Shown piece by piece: positions 44,444 through 57,600 of a stretch of 64,000 bases of DNA (position 1 is its first letter; every line of letters begins with the position of its first letter). The DNA comes from Plectrocnemia conspersa (Eukaryota > Arthropoda > Insecta > Trichoptera > Polycentropodidae). Location of the stretch: assembly GCA_009617715.1 (NCBI GenBank), contig VTFK01000072.1, forward strand, positions 124,001 through 188,000. Direction: 5' to 3'. The notes under the pieces are model-generated. The model searched no databases. It was not told the DNA's origin and saw nothing but the letters and a program-made list of their open reading frames with translations. Made by a program: the position numbers and the translations under genes.

Positions 44444-45820
44444 ATGGGTTGGCCTAAGGATGTGGGCATCCTAGCCGTCGAGCTATCTTTTCCATCTCAA
44501 TACGTAGATCAAACCGAATTAGAAGTATACGATGGAGCATCAGCTGGTAAATACACCATCGGATTGGGACAAGACCGCATGGGATTTTGCTCGGATCGAG
44601 AAGACATCAACTCGTTATGTCTCACAATCCTTCATAGACTCATAGAAAAGAATAATTTAAAATTTGAGGAAATCGGTCATTTGGAAGTCGGGACGGAGAC
44701 GATCGTAGATAAAAGTAAAAGCGTCAAGACCGTATTAATGCAATTATTCGAACCACATGGTGTAACGGACGTAGAAGGCATTGATACGACTAATGCTTGT
44801 TACGGAGGCACGGCTGCTTTATTCAACGCTATTTCATGGGTTGAATCGTCGGCGTGGGACGGTAGATACGCCATCGTCATAGCTGCCGATATAGCTGTAT
44901 ACGCAGCGGGATCAGCGCGACCGACGGGCGGCGCCGGAGCCGTAGCCATGCTGATCGGTCCGGACGCTCCTCTAATTTTCGATCGAGGAATACGAGCCAC
45001 GTATATGAAACACGCATACGATTTTTACAAACCTGACTTATCGTCGGAATATCCAGTAGTGGACGGTAAACTATCTATCCAATGCTATTTGAGCGCTTTA
45101 GATAACTGTTATCGTCTATATAGAAAAAAATGCGAGAAATTCTCACCGGATAATGAAGGCATCGAAAGTCTGGACGCTATGCTGTTCCATTCGCCGTACT
45201 GCAAATTAGTACAAAAATCATTAGCTAGGATGATCTTTAACGATTTCTTATTAGCGACTGATGACATCAAACGATCTAAATTCCCCGGAAACGATAAGTT
45301 CAAAGATCTAAAATTAGAAGATACGTACTTCGATCGAGACGTTGAAAAGGCATTCATGACGATCAGTAAAGAGACGTTCGAGAAAAAGACAAAACCGTCG
45401 CTAAAATTAGCCAATCAAGTCGGTAATATGTATACATCGTCCGTATACAGCGGATTAGTATCGCTGTTAATGAATAAAAAGGCTGAACAATTAGCCGGTA
45501 ACAAAATCGGATTATTCTCGTACGGATCCGGTTTGGCGTCTTCGATGTATTCGATCACCATCGTCAAAGACAGTAGCCCTGGTTCTAAATTGCATAAGCT
45601 TGTATCGAATCTGAGCCATTTAGATAATTTGCTGGAGAAGAGACTGAGGATATCGCCCGAGAAGTTCACCGAAATCATGGAAATCAGGGAGAAGAATTGT
45701 CATGCGGCTCCGTACGAACCGGTCGGTCCTATAGAGAGTTTGTTTCCGGGCACTTATTATCTGAAGAGTGTCGATTCGGCGCATAGACGTGTGTATGAAA
45801 GAGTGAAGAGTGAGATCTAA
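44444..45820 (+). CDS. HMGCS1: Hydroxymethylglutaryl-CoA synthase (cytosolic type), intronless coding region
   Basis: One uninterrupted frame of 458 residues from ATG 44444 (A at -3, G at +4; the frame is open 55 codons further upstream but without an ATG). It catalyses acetyl-CoA + acetoacetyl-CoA to HMG-CoA, the committed feeder of the mevalonate pathway that in insects supplies juvenile hormone rather than sterols. The start [20 protein letters not shown] matches the family immediately. The catalytic triad is intact: E85 (EVGTET), C119 (DTTNACYGG) and H249 (FHSPYCK), plus [44 protein letters not shown] and [15 protein letters not shown]. No mitochondrial presequence. Length is slightly under the usual 520 because the C-terminal tail is short. 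The absence of introns contrasts with the neighbours; retroposition is one explanation. Confidence 0.95.
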   Translation: MGWPKDVGILAVELSFPSQYVDQTELEVYDGASAGKYTIGLGQDRMGFCSDREDINSLCLTILHRLIEKNNLKFEEIGHLEVGTETIVDKSKSVKTVLMQLFEPHGVTDVEGIDTTNACYGGTAALFNAISWVESSAWDGRYAIVIAADIAVYAAGSARPTGGAGAVAMLIGPDAPLIFDRGIRATYMKHAYDFYKPDLSSEYPVVDGKLSIQCYLSALDNCYRLYRKKCEKFSPDNEGIESLDAMLFHSPYCKLVQKSLARMIFNDFLLATDDIKRSKFPGNDKFKDLKLEDTYFDRDVEKAFMTISKETFEKKTKPSLKLANQVGNMYTSSVYSGLVSLLMNKKAEQLAGNKIGLFSYGSGLASSMYSITIVKDSSPGSKLHKLVSNLSHLDNLLEKRLRISPEKFTEIMEIREKNCHAAPYEPVGPIESLFPGTYYLKSVDSAHRRVYERVKSEI

Positions 45821-47700
45821 TGGTGCAGATATTAAATTTAATTCGATTGGTGCGGGATAAAGTATTTTTATTGTATATTCTAAAAAAAAAGTATTTTTTT
45901 CTTCTGCGGATATTCTGAATCATGCACGAGCTTCTTAGCTTCGTATGTATAAAATAATACGTTGATATGACAATAATCTTTAAAAGATAATTTTATTAAC
46001 GGCATTGTGCTTATATGTATTGTGATTCTTGTTTTGTTTTTCTATTTTTAATTTGTTTTTAAAGTAAAATGTTTATTCGATATTTGAAATTAAATTTTAA
46101 TTGAGATAAAAAATTGATATTAGTAAAATAGATATTTTTAATAAAAAAGAGTGATTTGTCAGTTAAATATAAAATTTATTTCTGTTCAAAACGAATGAAA
46201 ATTGAGATATTTAAAAAAATAAGCGAACTGAAACAAAATTACATTTATAGAGTTAATGTATTTATATGGCATTTTCAGGGTTATCACTAATGAACTTTTT
46301 AATATTTTTTATTAAAAATATCTCATTTTCTATAATATTAAAAAATCAAAAGTCAATTATTGATGTTATATAATTAAATCGATGAATCTGCGGTTTAAAA
46401 AACTTTCAAAAGTGAAATTTCCGCTCTCTGAATATACGTTAGAATAAATATATATATAAAAATGTATGAAATCTGTAAAATCAATTATTTTTATATACAT
46501 ACATTAAAATATTTGTGACTCATAAATGAAGCATTGTTTATGGGAATGATAAAAATTTATGTCAATACCATTTTTTTCAATTAAGTTGCATGTATTTTAT
46601 CAGTCAGAGTTCTTTAAAAGTATAAATTTGTTATCGGTTTCAAAGTCTACAAACATGTGACCCTGGTATGTATTTGTTTTTCGCACGTTGCATTTTGATC
46701 TTTGAGTACAAAACGTGGAAAAAAATAACACCAAGTGCCGATCGTTAATATTATATTACATACGAACGATCGTTTTTTTTTATATTTTTGTACTGTACAC
46801 CAAAAAAATATGAAGTAAGTTTTTATATATATTTTTTATTATTGTGTAAACACACAAAAACAGTTTCATAAATTACATTTTTTTGTTATCTGCTATGAAA
46901 ATATTTATTGTATATTTATTGTTAATTTTTATTATTGGAACATTAAACAATACCTTTTTATAATTTCGTTGATTTATTTCTTATTGACCTAGTGAGAAAG
47001 TTTTTTATTCACGGCTGTTTACATATTTATGAGTTGTCTATATTTTTTATACTTTCTCTCTCATCGTTACCATGTCGTGTGAAAGTTTACCAATTACTAT
47101 TTCGCAACACGCCTATTGCCAAATCCACTTGATTTGGTTATATATAAATAAAAAAGCGATGCTGATTTGTATATTATAATTATAATAATAATAAATGCAC
47201 AATAATACATTAATATTTTAATTACTGCGTTAATATCCTTAATTTGTAGAAGACGACATCTGAAATTTTTATTTATTTACATAAATAAAATTATATGAGG
47301 AATATTCGGAAAGTAAAGATACAAGGTAGTAAAAAAATGCCACGGCAATTCATAATCTTTGCGAAGGGAGATGCTACTTTTTGACAACGATGTCATGTAA
47401 TTACATAACTGTCAGAAGTGATTTAAAATAAAGAAAAATTGGAAGTTATTCCATTGTCACTGATGAACTCAATTCTTTTTAAAACTGAGAGATTAGGCTA
47501 TCATAGGCTCTGCTAATGTCGGGTGCACAAAATTAGGCAGATGTTAGAACTTTATAATGTTGGAATCAAGAAACTTGTTCCCAGGCATACGAAATGCATA
47601 TACATAAATGACAACATAGGAAAATAATAAAAGATAGATAGATTATATTATAAATCAAACCGAAAATAAAATTATTTTTGTATCTACTTTCTGAATATCT
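45821..47700. other. Convergent spacer between HMG-CoA synthase and alpha-N-acetylgalactosaminidase
   Basis: Contains the 3' UTRs of both genes. The first AATAAA on the plus strand is at 46443-46448. The block at about 47295-47450 (around GGAAAGTAAAGATACAAGG and GTCAGAAGTGATTTAAAATA) has the feel of a mariner 5' end, but no transposase is readable. Confidence 0.4.
46443..46448 (+). terminator. Likely poly(A) signal of HMG-CoA synthase
   Basis: First AATAAA downstream of the stop codon, implying a 3' UTR of about 0.63 kb. Confidence 0.4.
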
Positions 47701-50700
47701 CTAATGTATAAATAAAACGATATAAATTAATATGATACCTAAAGGTTGAACCGTCACAATGAGTTCATTTTCCATAGTAATATTTTGGAATTCTTCCGAA
47801 GCGAATAGGTCCTATTGATAAATACAAATTATTTAGTATTTCACAAAGAATGTACGTACATTATTTTGTTAATTACCATTATGCAATATCCATCAGGATT
47901 GGTCATGCCGAATTCTGTGATGTTTACGGAAACTTTTTGCTGGACAGCGCTGTTCGTGTTGACGAAAGCGATTGCGTACGAGTGGTATCCGTTCACGATA
48001 GGTATTAGTTGTCTTGTCCATATTTTGAGATCTCCAAAGATATTCTAAAAGTAAACACAAAATTGTTTGTTTATAGCAAAGTTTATTTTACTTTCAACAT
48101 GTTTTGGCGTGTTGATGACGAGTATAATGGGAATTGGTTTATTTACGGAACTCGTTTAACCTATTCGACATAATGCAAATGTTTAAAAACGTAATGAAGT
48201 TTTTTCAGGCATATGATGAATAGGAAATTAACTGTGAGTCATTGTATGAATCACATTGTTTGCATATGAATGGAATTTATTGTAAGTAGTTCATTTGAAG
48301 ACCAAAAAATAGATAGAGCTAAATCCTTACAAATGATATATTGTTATAATAATGTCTTTATCTGCTCAGTAATTATGTAAGCATTGTTTTTTATTTTAAA
48401 TATGTTTTAAAATCAAATGCTTATTTAAATTTCTCTGAATGTTGGTAATTTAACAGAGCACGATTATTTACATTGCTAGATATAAAATTAATGGCTCTGT
48501 AAGAATCGAAAATAAAATATTTTAATACAACAATCATATATAATAAATTCATTAACGATCGCGTGGGGCAGAAAACTCAGTTGTGATTTTTACCTATGCA
48601 GTGGCATGGCTGGAGGAGAGGGAAACGGGAATGGATCACCCCGGGCGGCACTTGCTTGGGGGCGGTATTTTCGCGATGGATGAACAGTTCGGGTGGTGGG
48701 ATATGGTTCTTAAATAATTCTTCTTAAAAAAAAAAAAAGTTCGGTGATCATTGCTCACAAGGCAACTGCTCACACAAACATCAATCATACGGAACATTCT
48801 TCACATTTTTTTGTGTTTGCTGTTTGTTCATATGACTACTAAAAATTTTACCTGGGATGAAAAAAACATTTCAACTTTTGATTGATAAGTTTAAATGTTT
48901 CCAGGGTAGGAAATTTAATAAATATATTGATAATCCTGAACTCTGTCTTAGTTGCAATATTATATTATATGAAAATCATTCCTCACACAAATACTTGGTA
49001 AAAAGAAGTAAATCGTGAATAACAGGTTTCGAAACGCTAGAATACTTTTCTGTTATTTTTTGTTAACAAATTATCTAATGGCATTTCCTTGTATTTTTGT
49101 TTTATGTAAAAATTACTAATTAAATCGATTAAGTTTTCATAATTACTTGCTTTGTAGTCTGGTGCACAGTACACACAATTTCACAAGGAATGTTATTCAA
49201 TTTCAAAATTACCAAGACACAAAATGAAAATAAATTTAATTGATTCATCTGGTTTCTTTCACTTTATGTACGAACATGGAGTTAAAATTCAAAGAAAAGT
49301 AATTTTGCTGGGAATATCTGAATATGCTGTAATAATGCAGTTTTTTGGAATTACTTGATTAATTTCAGAATAGAATACATTTATAATATTTTTGAGGAAA
49401 TAAAGAATAATTTTAACATAAAAAAGTTAGGTCAAATAACTATTATATAAAGCTATATATTAATACATAGTTGCAATTTTTTCACAATTCCATAGGAACA
49501 GTTATCAAAACTTAGTAGTGAATTCATATAGAATGTCCAGAAAAAAGGATTTTGATTTAGCCGTACAGGCTTAACCTTAGTGAAGCAACCTATAAAATAC
49601 TATCCAATATTATAGCAAGCCACGTACAACACTATATTGACAAAAAATTAAGAAATAGCAGTTTGGATTCAGAACAGAATAGACTAAATCATTACAATTC
49701 GCTAAATTTTAGAGAAAAGGGAATTTAATATTTAAGTATATTGCATATATATAGATTTTTTAAAATTGCATAGGAGTTGATAAATTATATTAAATCATGG
49801 ATGACTTAAATGTACACAAGAAGAGCCGAATGCTAGTCATTAAGGAATTTCTAGCATGCACTGTTTAACATTTCCCTAATAAAAGCAATCAGTGATGCTA
49901 ACCAGACGTCCTCCTTTGAGAATTATCCTCAAAAATTTTGTGCCCCTCGAACAAATATTTTCGTGATGAACATTTTTTTATTAACTCTCGCAGTAATTTA
50001 TCCTTAGAATGAAACAATTGGTATACTTGAGCGTGTTTTTTGAAGATTTTTCTCAAATTTCATTTGAGATAGTATAAACGAATATTTGATAATTATTAAA
50101 ATATTCGTATAGTTGAAAATAGGATGAATAGTTGGAATAATCGATTGATAAAGGTAGTCGTTTTTTCTCAATATACCCGAGTGACTAGTGCCGCTCTAAA
50201 ATCCATGATCCTTTGTGTCTTTATTTTTGTTTTGCAAGACAATGAGACAAAAAATGCCTTCGAAAAACATTTGTGAATAGAATGTTTGTGGCTGTGTTTA
50301 CTATGGCTGAATTCATTTGTTGAAAGAAACAAAACGTTGGAAAGGCCAATTCTTTATTGTCGTTTAACGCTTATTTAAAAAATAGGTGTGCGTCGCAAAT
50401 TTTTGTGAAGTTATTTATTGTTTCAAGATGCAAAGATTTTATTTCAATCAGTTCAATGATTCGATCGCTGTTAATTTATTTCTAGTTATTCAATTTATAT
50501 GAAAATGTGCACAAAACAAACACCGATACGAATCCGATCTTTGTGTATTCAATCGCAGTTGATCCTTATTCTGGTGATTTAATTTACATGCAATTTCGCA
50601 CAAAATATCGATGAAACGACTCCGATTTATATGTGTATCGAATTTAATCCAAAAATTCTATATTAGAGATTGTAAGTTGTTATTGAACAAAAATTCGATA

Positions 50701-53525
50701 GGTTAAATAAATTAATATCAGTGAAAACCGAGAAAAATGTATATATTCAAATACTTCATCCATTTTTATTCAATATTCGAATAATTGAGAACCCTACTTT
50801 CAATGGTCTCGAATCATATGGACTGAGGAAAAGCAACAATTATAATGGTTATAATTATAACCGATTGGGAACGGTATCCTGCAATGATATGATACAAATA
50901 AATTAGTACACTTTTGAATGTGTCTTCATGAAGAACCAAATTAAGATTTTTGTTGACAGCAAAGTGTCAAGAAATAAATATTAATTCAATCTACAAAATA
51001 AAATCAAAAATACTACAAGAGGAAATTGAAAACTTCGTGGTTGACACAGAGCCATACAATTATTTTTACTGACTTTTATCACTGACTTTTTACAAAATAA
51101 AAAAATAGATAATAACCAGTGTAGTGATAAAATATCTGCATAAAAAAGGCTTAGCACTAAAGCAAATTCATGAAGACATTAACATTTGCTCTTACACAAT
51201 GAACGAACAGTGGGTAACTGTATTTAAATTTGGGAGGGAAACCAGTGGAATGTCTGGAACTAGAGCCAATATGGATATGGAAGATCAAGCCAGTCAAGGT
51301 TCGAGAAATGTAGAAGCTGTAGGCATATCATAGTCACTACTGGTGATACATAGGTTCATCACTTCAACATGAATCAACGGTAGAGGAATAGTAGTGTTCA
51401 GTGGCAAAGTAATTATTTGTTTTTTGCGACACGAAGAGAATATCGAGGGTGGATTATCTTACTAAGGTCAAACCATAACAGGATACTAATTTAATATTTT
51501 ACGTCAATTTCGTGAAGAAATGAAAATAATAGAAATGTGAGATGTGGCGATTCCAACAGGATACTGCTCCAAGCACATACATCTGAATTGATACATCTAC
51601 CTTCTTATTCACCGAATAAGTTGTAGCAGCATTAGCAGAGTATTTTGCACATTAATCACGGGATCATGGTATTACAGCATTGGTGAATATGAATAAAAAT
51701 ATTTAATGCAGAGTACATGACTTCCGTGTCCATTTAGTATGGTAACCGCGTTAAGCGTAGATACTTGAAAGGGGAATATTTTTTTAGTCGTACATAAATA
51801 TTTTTTATGACATGGTTAGGAGAAATAAACACTTAAAAATAGTGTTTCGAAGTATATATGGCACTATAAAAAAGGGCAGCGAGTATCACATAAGAGCAAA
51901 CCAGGAGCTCTACAGTTTCTCATAAGGGGAAAATGTCTCCATCTTCACCAAAATCGGACTTGAGAAAAAGCTTCCTAAACGCCAAGGCAATTATTGAAAA
52001 ATGGAACTTATGGTAGAAAAATCAATTGGTAGACCAAAACTTTGGAGCTGTCGTGAAGGAAATTCACAGAGAAGGCAAAAATTTATCCTGAGTTTTCAAA
52101 CTAAAATCAGTTTGTTAGAATGGATAATTTAAACAGAAACAATTCGATCACATGTATAATAAACAAGAGCACTCGATGATTGAGATTAAATATTTTTTTA
52201 AGGACAGTAATTTTTAGAGAAAATTAAAATTGCATCTAAACATATCCATTTGTCAATCTCTGTAAAATAGAATTTTTTGTAGTACATTTAATATTAAAAT
52301 ATTACTTTATACATCTTTCCTGGTATTCCGAGGGGATCTTGATCCACAGCTATAACATCTCTATTTGTTAAAATTTGTTTCATTTCCTTAGGAATATTAA
52401 CAAGATCATTTGACATTATAAGTGGTGCAGCCAATATAGACCAAATTGCCATTTGGATTTTACTCTGCCCAACATTCAATCCAGGATTACCAATCATCAA
52501 CTATAAAGCAATACACAAATTATTATATATTAAAATTTTTAATAGACCATTAAAAAATGCTGGCAATACCATATCAGGATCATTCCAATGTCCTGGACCT
52601 GCGTAAGATGCCAATCTCTCACTATGTTTACCGAAATAATACATCGTACTTTTGATACTTTGCCATGAACTCGATATATCGTGGTAATTGCGCCATAGAT
52701 TACAATGCTTTTTAATATCATCAAAGTTGGGTTCTAAATTAAAAATGTGTTCTTGATAATAAGGCCAGCTACAAGAAAACACTATAGGTCTACCAGTCTT
52801 GTTCAATTGCCGACTAAATTCAGGATATCCTAAATTGAAACAATAAATAATACACATTCTTATATATTCATAAATTATTTTGATATACCATAGTCTAATT
52901 CTTCAGAGAGCGTGAAACATCCGTCTAATTTGAGATAATCGATTTTCCATTCTGCGAAAGTTTGAACGTCAGTCTCAACATGGTACTTGGATCCTGGATA
53001 TTTTTCACAAGTAGAAGTGCCGTAATTCTCATACATTCCAAACTTTAAACTCAAACCGTGAATCTATAAATAATAAATATGTTAATAATTGAATGTGGAA
53101 GGTATAAGCATTTTAGGCAATCAATTACGTAATCCGAGAGCCATTCGATGCCACTTGGAAAGCGTTTGTAATCAGGCATTAACTTTCCAAGATAATCTCT
53201 CTCTTTTTCCATCCAACAGTCGTCTATAATTACATATTCGTAACCGGCGTCTGCATAGCCACCAGAAATGAATTCGTCGGCTATTGATTTTATTAATTCT
53301 TCACTGTAAATTGTAAATTTATTAAAAAATATTGTGAAATATTTATATTATATAAATAAAATCTAACCTTATACATTCGTTAGGATAATTATCACAATCG
53401 GTATTACATCTAAAACGACCCCACGTCATCCAGCCCATAGGCGGTGTTCTTGCCAATCCATTATCGAGGCATTGCGATTGAATTATTAAGATTATCAATA
53501 TATATATTTTTTGAAACATATACAT
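47701..53525 (-). CDS. NAGA: Alpha-N-acetylgalactosaminidase / alpha-galactosidase (GH27), complete coding region
   Basis: Seven exons join in phase: 53525-53368, 53303-53129, 53063-52889, 52829-52570, 52500-52306, 48044-47877, 47811-47701, giving 413 residues plus TAG. Start at 53525 (MYMF) or 53519. A signal peptide ends near SQC (residue 19), then [14 protein letters not shown], the GH27 opening. The nucleophile is D158 in YLKLDGC and the acid/base D253 in GHWNDPDM, both present. The specificity loop reads SCSWPYY: Ser190 at the position that is Glu in alpha-galactosidase A and Ser in human NAGA, but Tyr193 where human NAGA has Ala. A lysosomal or secreted exoglycosidase removing terminal alpha-GalNAc is most likely. 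The C-terminal beta-sandwich is spread over the last two exons, beyond a 4.3-kb intron. Confidence 0.9.
48599..48700 (+). mobile_element. hAT-type terminus, GC-rich
   Basis: Starts CAGTGGCATGGCTGGAGG and continues through CACCCCGGGCGGCACTTG and GGGGGCGGTATTTTCGCG. This matches the style of hAT (CAGTGGCGTAGC...GGGCGGCA) termini known in animals. No transposase or opposite terminus was recognised. Confidence 0.45.
49550..49720 (+). mobile_element. LINE reverse transcriptase fragment
   Basis: Frames read [19 protein letters not shown], then (shifted) QFGFRTE and TKSLQFAKF, matching the SKILExxIxxRLxxxL...QFGFRxxHST motif near the start of LINE reverse transcriptase. Both sides are truncated. 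Confidence 0.6.
49935..50560 (-). repeat. Dispersed repeat, copy B (unclassified)
   Basis: Reverse complement of this block aligns with 425-1000 over most of its length, with the conserved core at 50157-50240. Relative to copy A it carries an extra segment of roughly 100 nt around 50050-50155 containing an ACGAATATTT/AAATATTCGT inverted pair. Ends are approximate. Confidence 0.65.
51040..51790 (+). mobile_element. Mariner remnant inside the NAGA intron
   Basis: The N-terminal helix of a mariner transposase is readable in the open frame 51124-51333 ([20 protein letters not shown], then [12 protein letters not shown] and VEAVGIS). It is followed by broken C-terminal motifs: GQTITGYFN-like at about 51470-51500, REEMKI near 51515, a QQDxAP-like QDTAPSTYI near 51558-51580, and LPSYSPN for the usual PPYSPDL near 51600-51615. 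Many frameshifts and deletions. It lies antisense to the host gene. Confidence 0.7.
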
Positions 53526-54584
53526 CTTTACATTTTATATGATAATAAATGGCATTCGGTAACTTAAATGTACATTTAATGTAATTAAACGTTGTAGTAT
53601 ATCATCAGAAAGTTTAGATAACCTAAAAATATAGGTGTAATTCAATTATAAATATATATTTTTTTACTAGCTTTGTTCATATGACATTAAAGTATTAGAA
53701 ATGATGTAATAAAAAATAGAATTTATAATAAAAATTTATAGTTTGCATATTGAATTATGTATTTATGTATATAATTTAATGCAAAAACAACGACTTACTC
53801 TGTATTTGTCGTGTTTACGACTGAACTGAAACGTAAACATTGTCACTTTGACATTTAATATGGCAAGGTCTAAAGTCCAAATAAAATGGCCATGTACTTT
53901 TACAAAAAGAGAGAGGATTTTTTATATTTAACAAACAAATTGTTGAAATTATTTAAATGCAAAACAATAAATATTTTTTTATATAGATTAAATATTAAAT
54001 ATTTGTAGAATTTTAATATAAATAATAATAAAAGGGTAAAAAAAGAGGAGCAAATTAAAAAAAAAGAATAATGTATTTTATTATAATATTTTGCATATAA
54101 TCAATAGGGTTGACTTATGATGTGGAGGTTAACATTTTAAAATACTTTTCCAGTTGGAATTTTTTTTTTTCACTCGGGTATTTTTTATTACATACCATGT
54201 ATACTTATTATTATTTATTTAATTTCACGTGCTATTATTTTTTTAATATACTTATCTATTTTTTATGTCGGTACGACTGTCGTAATGATGAGCATATAAA
54301 TTGTCAGTTTTATTTAAAGCGTAGTTTGTGTTTCATATCCAAATGCAGACAACGCATGTTGCCACGCACGATAATTTATTTATTTTTAAAATGATAAAAC
54401 ACAGAATTTTCGTTAAATAAAAGCGTAGCGAAGGGATGCAAATCTTAAAGAAGGCTTTTGAAAATATGCTATGACCAAACGAAGGGTTTATGATTGGTGG
54501 CCGAGTTGTGTAACTTTTTAATCAGTTAGACGCCGTAAGAGCTGATTAGTTTAATATACAAAATATGTAATTTACCAAATAGTG
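53526..54584. other. Spacer upstream of NAGA
   Basis: AT-rich. Presumably contains the NAGA promoter near 53526-53850. An open frame at 54110-54394 is low-complexity and has no recognisable motif. Confidence 0.35.
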
Positions 54585-54620
54585 TATAAAAGAAGACAGG
54601 TGTCAGTATCAGACGGTATT
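54585..54620 (+). promoter_or_regulatory. Isolated TATA-plus-initiator promoter-like site
   Basis: TATAAAA (54585-54591) is followed at about 25-30 nt by GTATCAGACGG with an insect-type TCA initiator. No gene follows on the plus strand. It could drive a non-coding RNA, a transposon or LTR remnant, or be chance. Confidence 0.25.
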
Positions 54621-57600
54621 AAACTAACGATTTTTGGCCTACTCGGTGAAAGTTTTCTTTGTGGTTGTCGAGTGATACTATTGGTGATCAATGATTTCTG
54701 CTCGTTAAGTGCTCTTTTATTATAATTCTTCGAGTGGGCTTGAACAACTAAGAGATGAGACAAATTTAGAATCAATCGCATTAGGGTTTAGCTCTACCTT
54801 TAAATTTAACCATTTGTGATAGTTTCAAGGTGACTGTATGATAATTACCAAAAATACATTAAACAAATTTTTTATTCGATGTGACACCATTAGTATTTTC
54901 CTAGACGAGTTTCGAAACTAATGTGTTTATTAAGTTTTATGATAATCGTTGGCTTTTAAAAGTTTGCGTAGCTATTGTGAAATTTCAATTTATCAGATTA
55001 TAAATCCGTATGATTGTACGCCATTCTTGGTTTTAAAATAAGCATAACCTACGCCATCCTTAATTATACTGGAAAGTATTTTTATGATAAAATTATACTC
55101 AAGATATTTTTCGAGGTTGGGGTTATTTTTATTGAGTTTGAATGACTTAACTTCACACATTACTATCACAAAAGGGACAACTTGAAACGATGCCACGTTT
55201 TTGTAGCATGATGTGGGAAATGGTATATGTATATTCTTTTGTAAGAATCATTAAAAATATATAATATTTAACAATTTAAATATTTCTGTGAATAATAAAA
55301 AAAAAACCCATTAAAGTCCGCAAATATAAAAATGTCGTCAGAAAAACTATAAACTTAATATGCGAGTTTGTACACGACAATGCAGTTTTATTGCCAACAA
55401 CAATTGCAAAGAACCATAAAATATATAAAAATTCTAAAAAGTAATAAAAATATAAAATTACTTCGTAATAATATTTTAATATTTTAGTAACATAAAAAAA
55501 TAATGAATCATAAATTCAGAACAGTCGACCTAATTTTGGAAATATGATATTTATTATAAAAAATATGCAAAGCTACATACATTTACTACGTGTATACGTG
55601 GATTTTTGTTGTGAGATTTTTTGCTAATGGAAATCAAATTTTTGTCAACATATAGATAAACATATTTCTTTAAAACCTATGTAAGGTTATTTTTTAAATT
55701 TTATCAGACAATTAACGCTTACATAAAATTCATTACATTTTATCTTAGTATTTGTCCAGCGCTGACGTTAGGCACAGGCAGAACAGGGACCCACCTGTAG
55801 AGGCCAAATTAAAGGAAACTTGCCCAAGTTGCAAAGCGATAATAGTATGCATTAAAACATACAGTTCAATAAACGTTATAGTTGGTTTTCTTTTAAAGCA
55901 ATTATTTGTAGTCGGCACTAATGTCCAGTATGTCCCTCGACAAAGTGCCGCATTTGAGCTTTAAATTAACGACTTGTATTTTCGTAATGTATAACAAAAA
56001 GATTTTGTTGCATGTATCTTTATTCGAATGTTTAAAAAACAGACGGTTGTTGTATTTTACATATTTTCATCCTTTATATTTTTTTCTATTTTTGACAATA
56101 ATACAATAATTTTAATACTGTTATGAACTCAATCTGGTAAATTTTTGGCAATAAGTTTTTGTATTTCAGGCATTAGTTAAAAACTTGGTTACTTTAACAT
56201 TATTTGATTATTCAATAAACGAAATTAAATTCTTGTCGATAATATAAATTAGGGCCGTGATTAAGTTTGTTCCGATTTATTCTGAGTACTAAAGTTAGTG
56301 ATTTAGTACAGAGGCTCAAGCTTTGGTTGAGTGATTCACCAGTTAAGTCGCAACCTGCGATTGATTCATACGCGCGAACGTGTGTTTCATGGATGTAAAA
56401 TACTTCTATCTTGACGTTTTATATATGTATTTAAAAAAAATTATATTGTTGTTTTGCTGAAATTTTGCTGAATAAGTCTAATGTTTTATTACATAAACTA
56501 GATGAAACTTGGCACATGTTGTGAGCTTTCAGGAAAATCAGCAGTTGAAATCACTGTAGCGTGCATTAAAAGCGTCCCGCGAAAAGTGTCGCGAAGGAGC
56601 GCGAAATGAAACACCCTTTGTCTAAGATTTGGTTAAGCTGGGACGAGATTCTGCGTCAAACCGCGAAGAAAACTTAGCGGGCGGAAAGTCTGTCGGATAT
56701 CTGGCCAAAGTTGACGTTGCAGCGTCCCGATAACAAATCCCCCAAGTGGGGAGTTTGGAAGCAAGAACTTTCGGCGAAAGCGAAAAGAAACGCACACATA
56801 CATCGCAATCGTTGCTTCATAACGTCTGCCATGTTTTAGATAACAATAATCCGCCTCAGGACGTGGCCAAACTTGAAATAATGACATACATTGGTTGTTA
56901 GAAAAGTTCTTGAACCTAATAAGCAATAAGGACGGCAATTTAATATTCCGTTACTACTGCTTATATGACATATAATATTTATTGAAATATTAAAAAACTA
57001 CCTGGTATATATTTTTATTGCGCAATTAATATGTGTATTCCAATATAGTGTTAGTGTCGGGTGTCGGTGTCGAATGCGGGTCCAGTCATCGAGTCAGTAG
57101 TCTGAAGTAAAGTGGTTGTGGTGGGTTATCAGTCCATTATTTCGGCGCTACTGAAATGGATGTGTGTTTAAACCGTATCTTTTCAAATGTTTCCCGCGAG
57201 AAACTTTGATTAATGGTGGACAGGTTTATTTATATAACCGTTGTTGTATAGTTGATACTCGCCCTCTAATAACGTCTGTAATAAAAATATGACTGAATGG
57301 AAATAAAAATGTATAGAATTTCGTGTATGCAATACCTGATCTTGTTTTAACTTCGCCAGGCATCGCTATTACGAAAAAGAGGCAGTAGGCGTGGCGGTTG
57401 TTTTAGAAATTAAATAGGGACAATTATATTGTTCGAACGCGACAAACCGTTATATAAATTTTGCCCACAGTGATTCATGTTTATGGTTTTAAGGAAGTTG
57501 TCTGGAGAGTGTTGTAACGTCATTTGTTTACGTTTTTCAATGTTTAAGACGATTTCTAATTCTGGGGGTTTTCATATCGTGTTCATATTGTCAAAATAGC

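Larger units (their letters stand above)
48045..52305 (-). other. 4.3-kb intron of the NAGA gene
   Basis: Holds an hAT-type terminus, a LINE fragment, repeat copy B and a mariner remnant (listed separately). A stretch at about 51930-52130 also looks transposon-derived, in broken frames, but is not identified. The other introns of this gene are 59-69 nt, so this one has grown by insertion. Confidence 0.7.

Noticed and set aside
46735..46785. Hairpin with CGATCGTT/AACGATCG arms
   Set aside because: Only 8 bp of stem with an 18-nt loop in AT-rich DNA; not clearly beyond chance.
56633..56938. 101-codon minus-strand frame
   Set aside because: It starts without an ATG and has no motif. It merely spans a GC-richer island.
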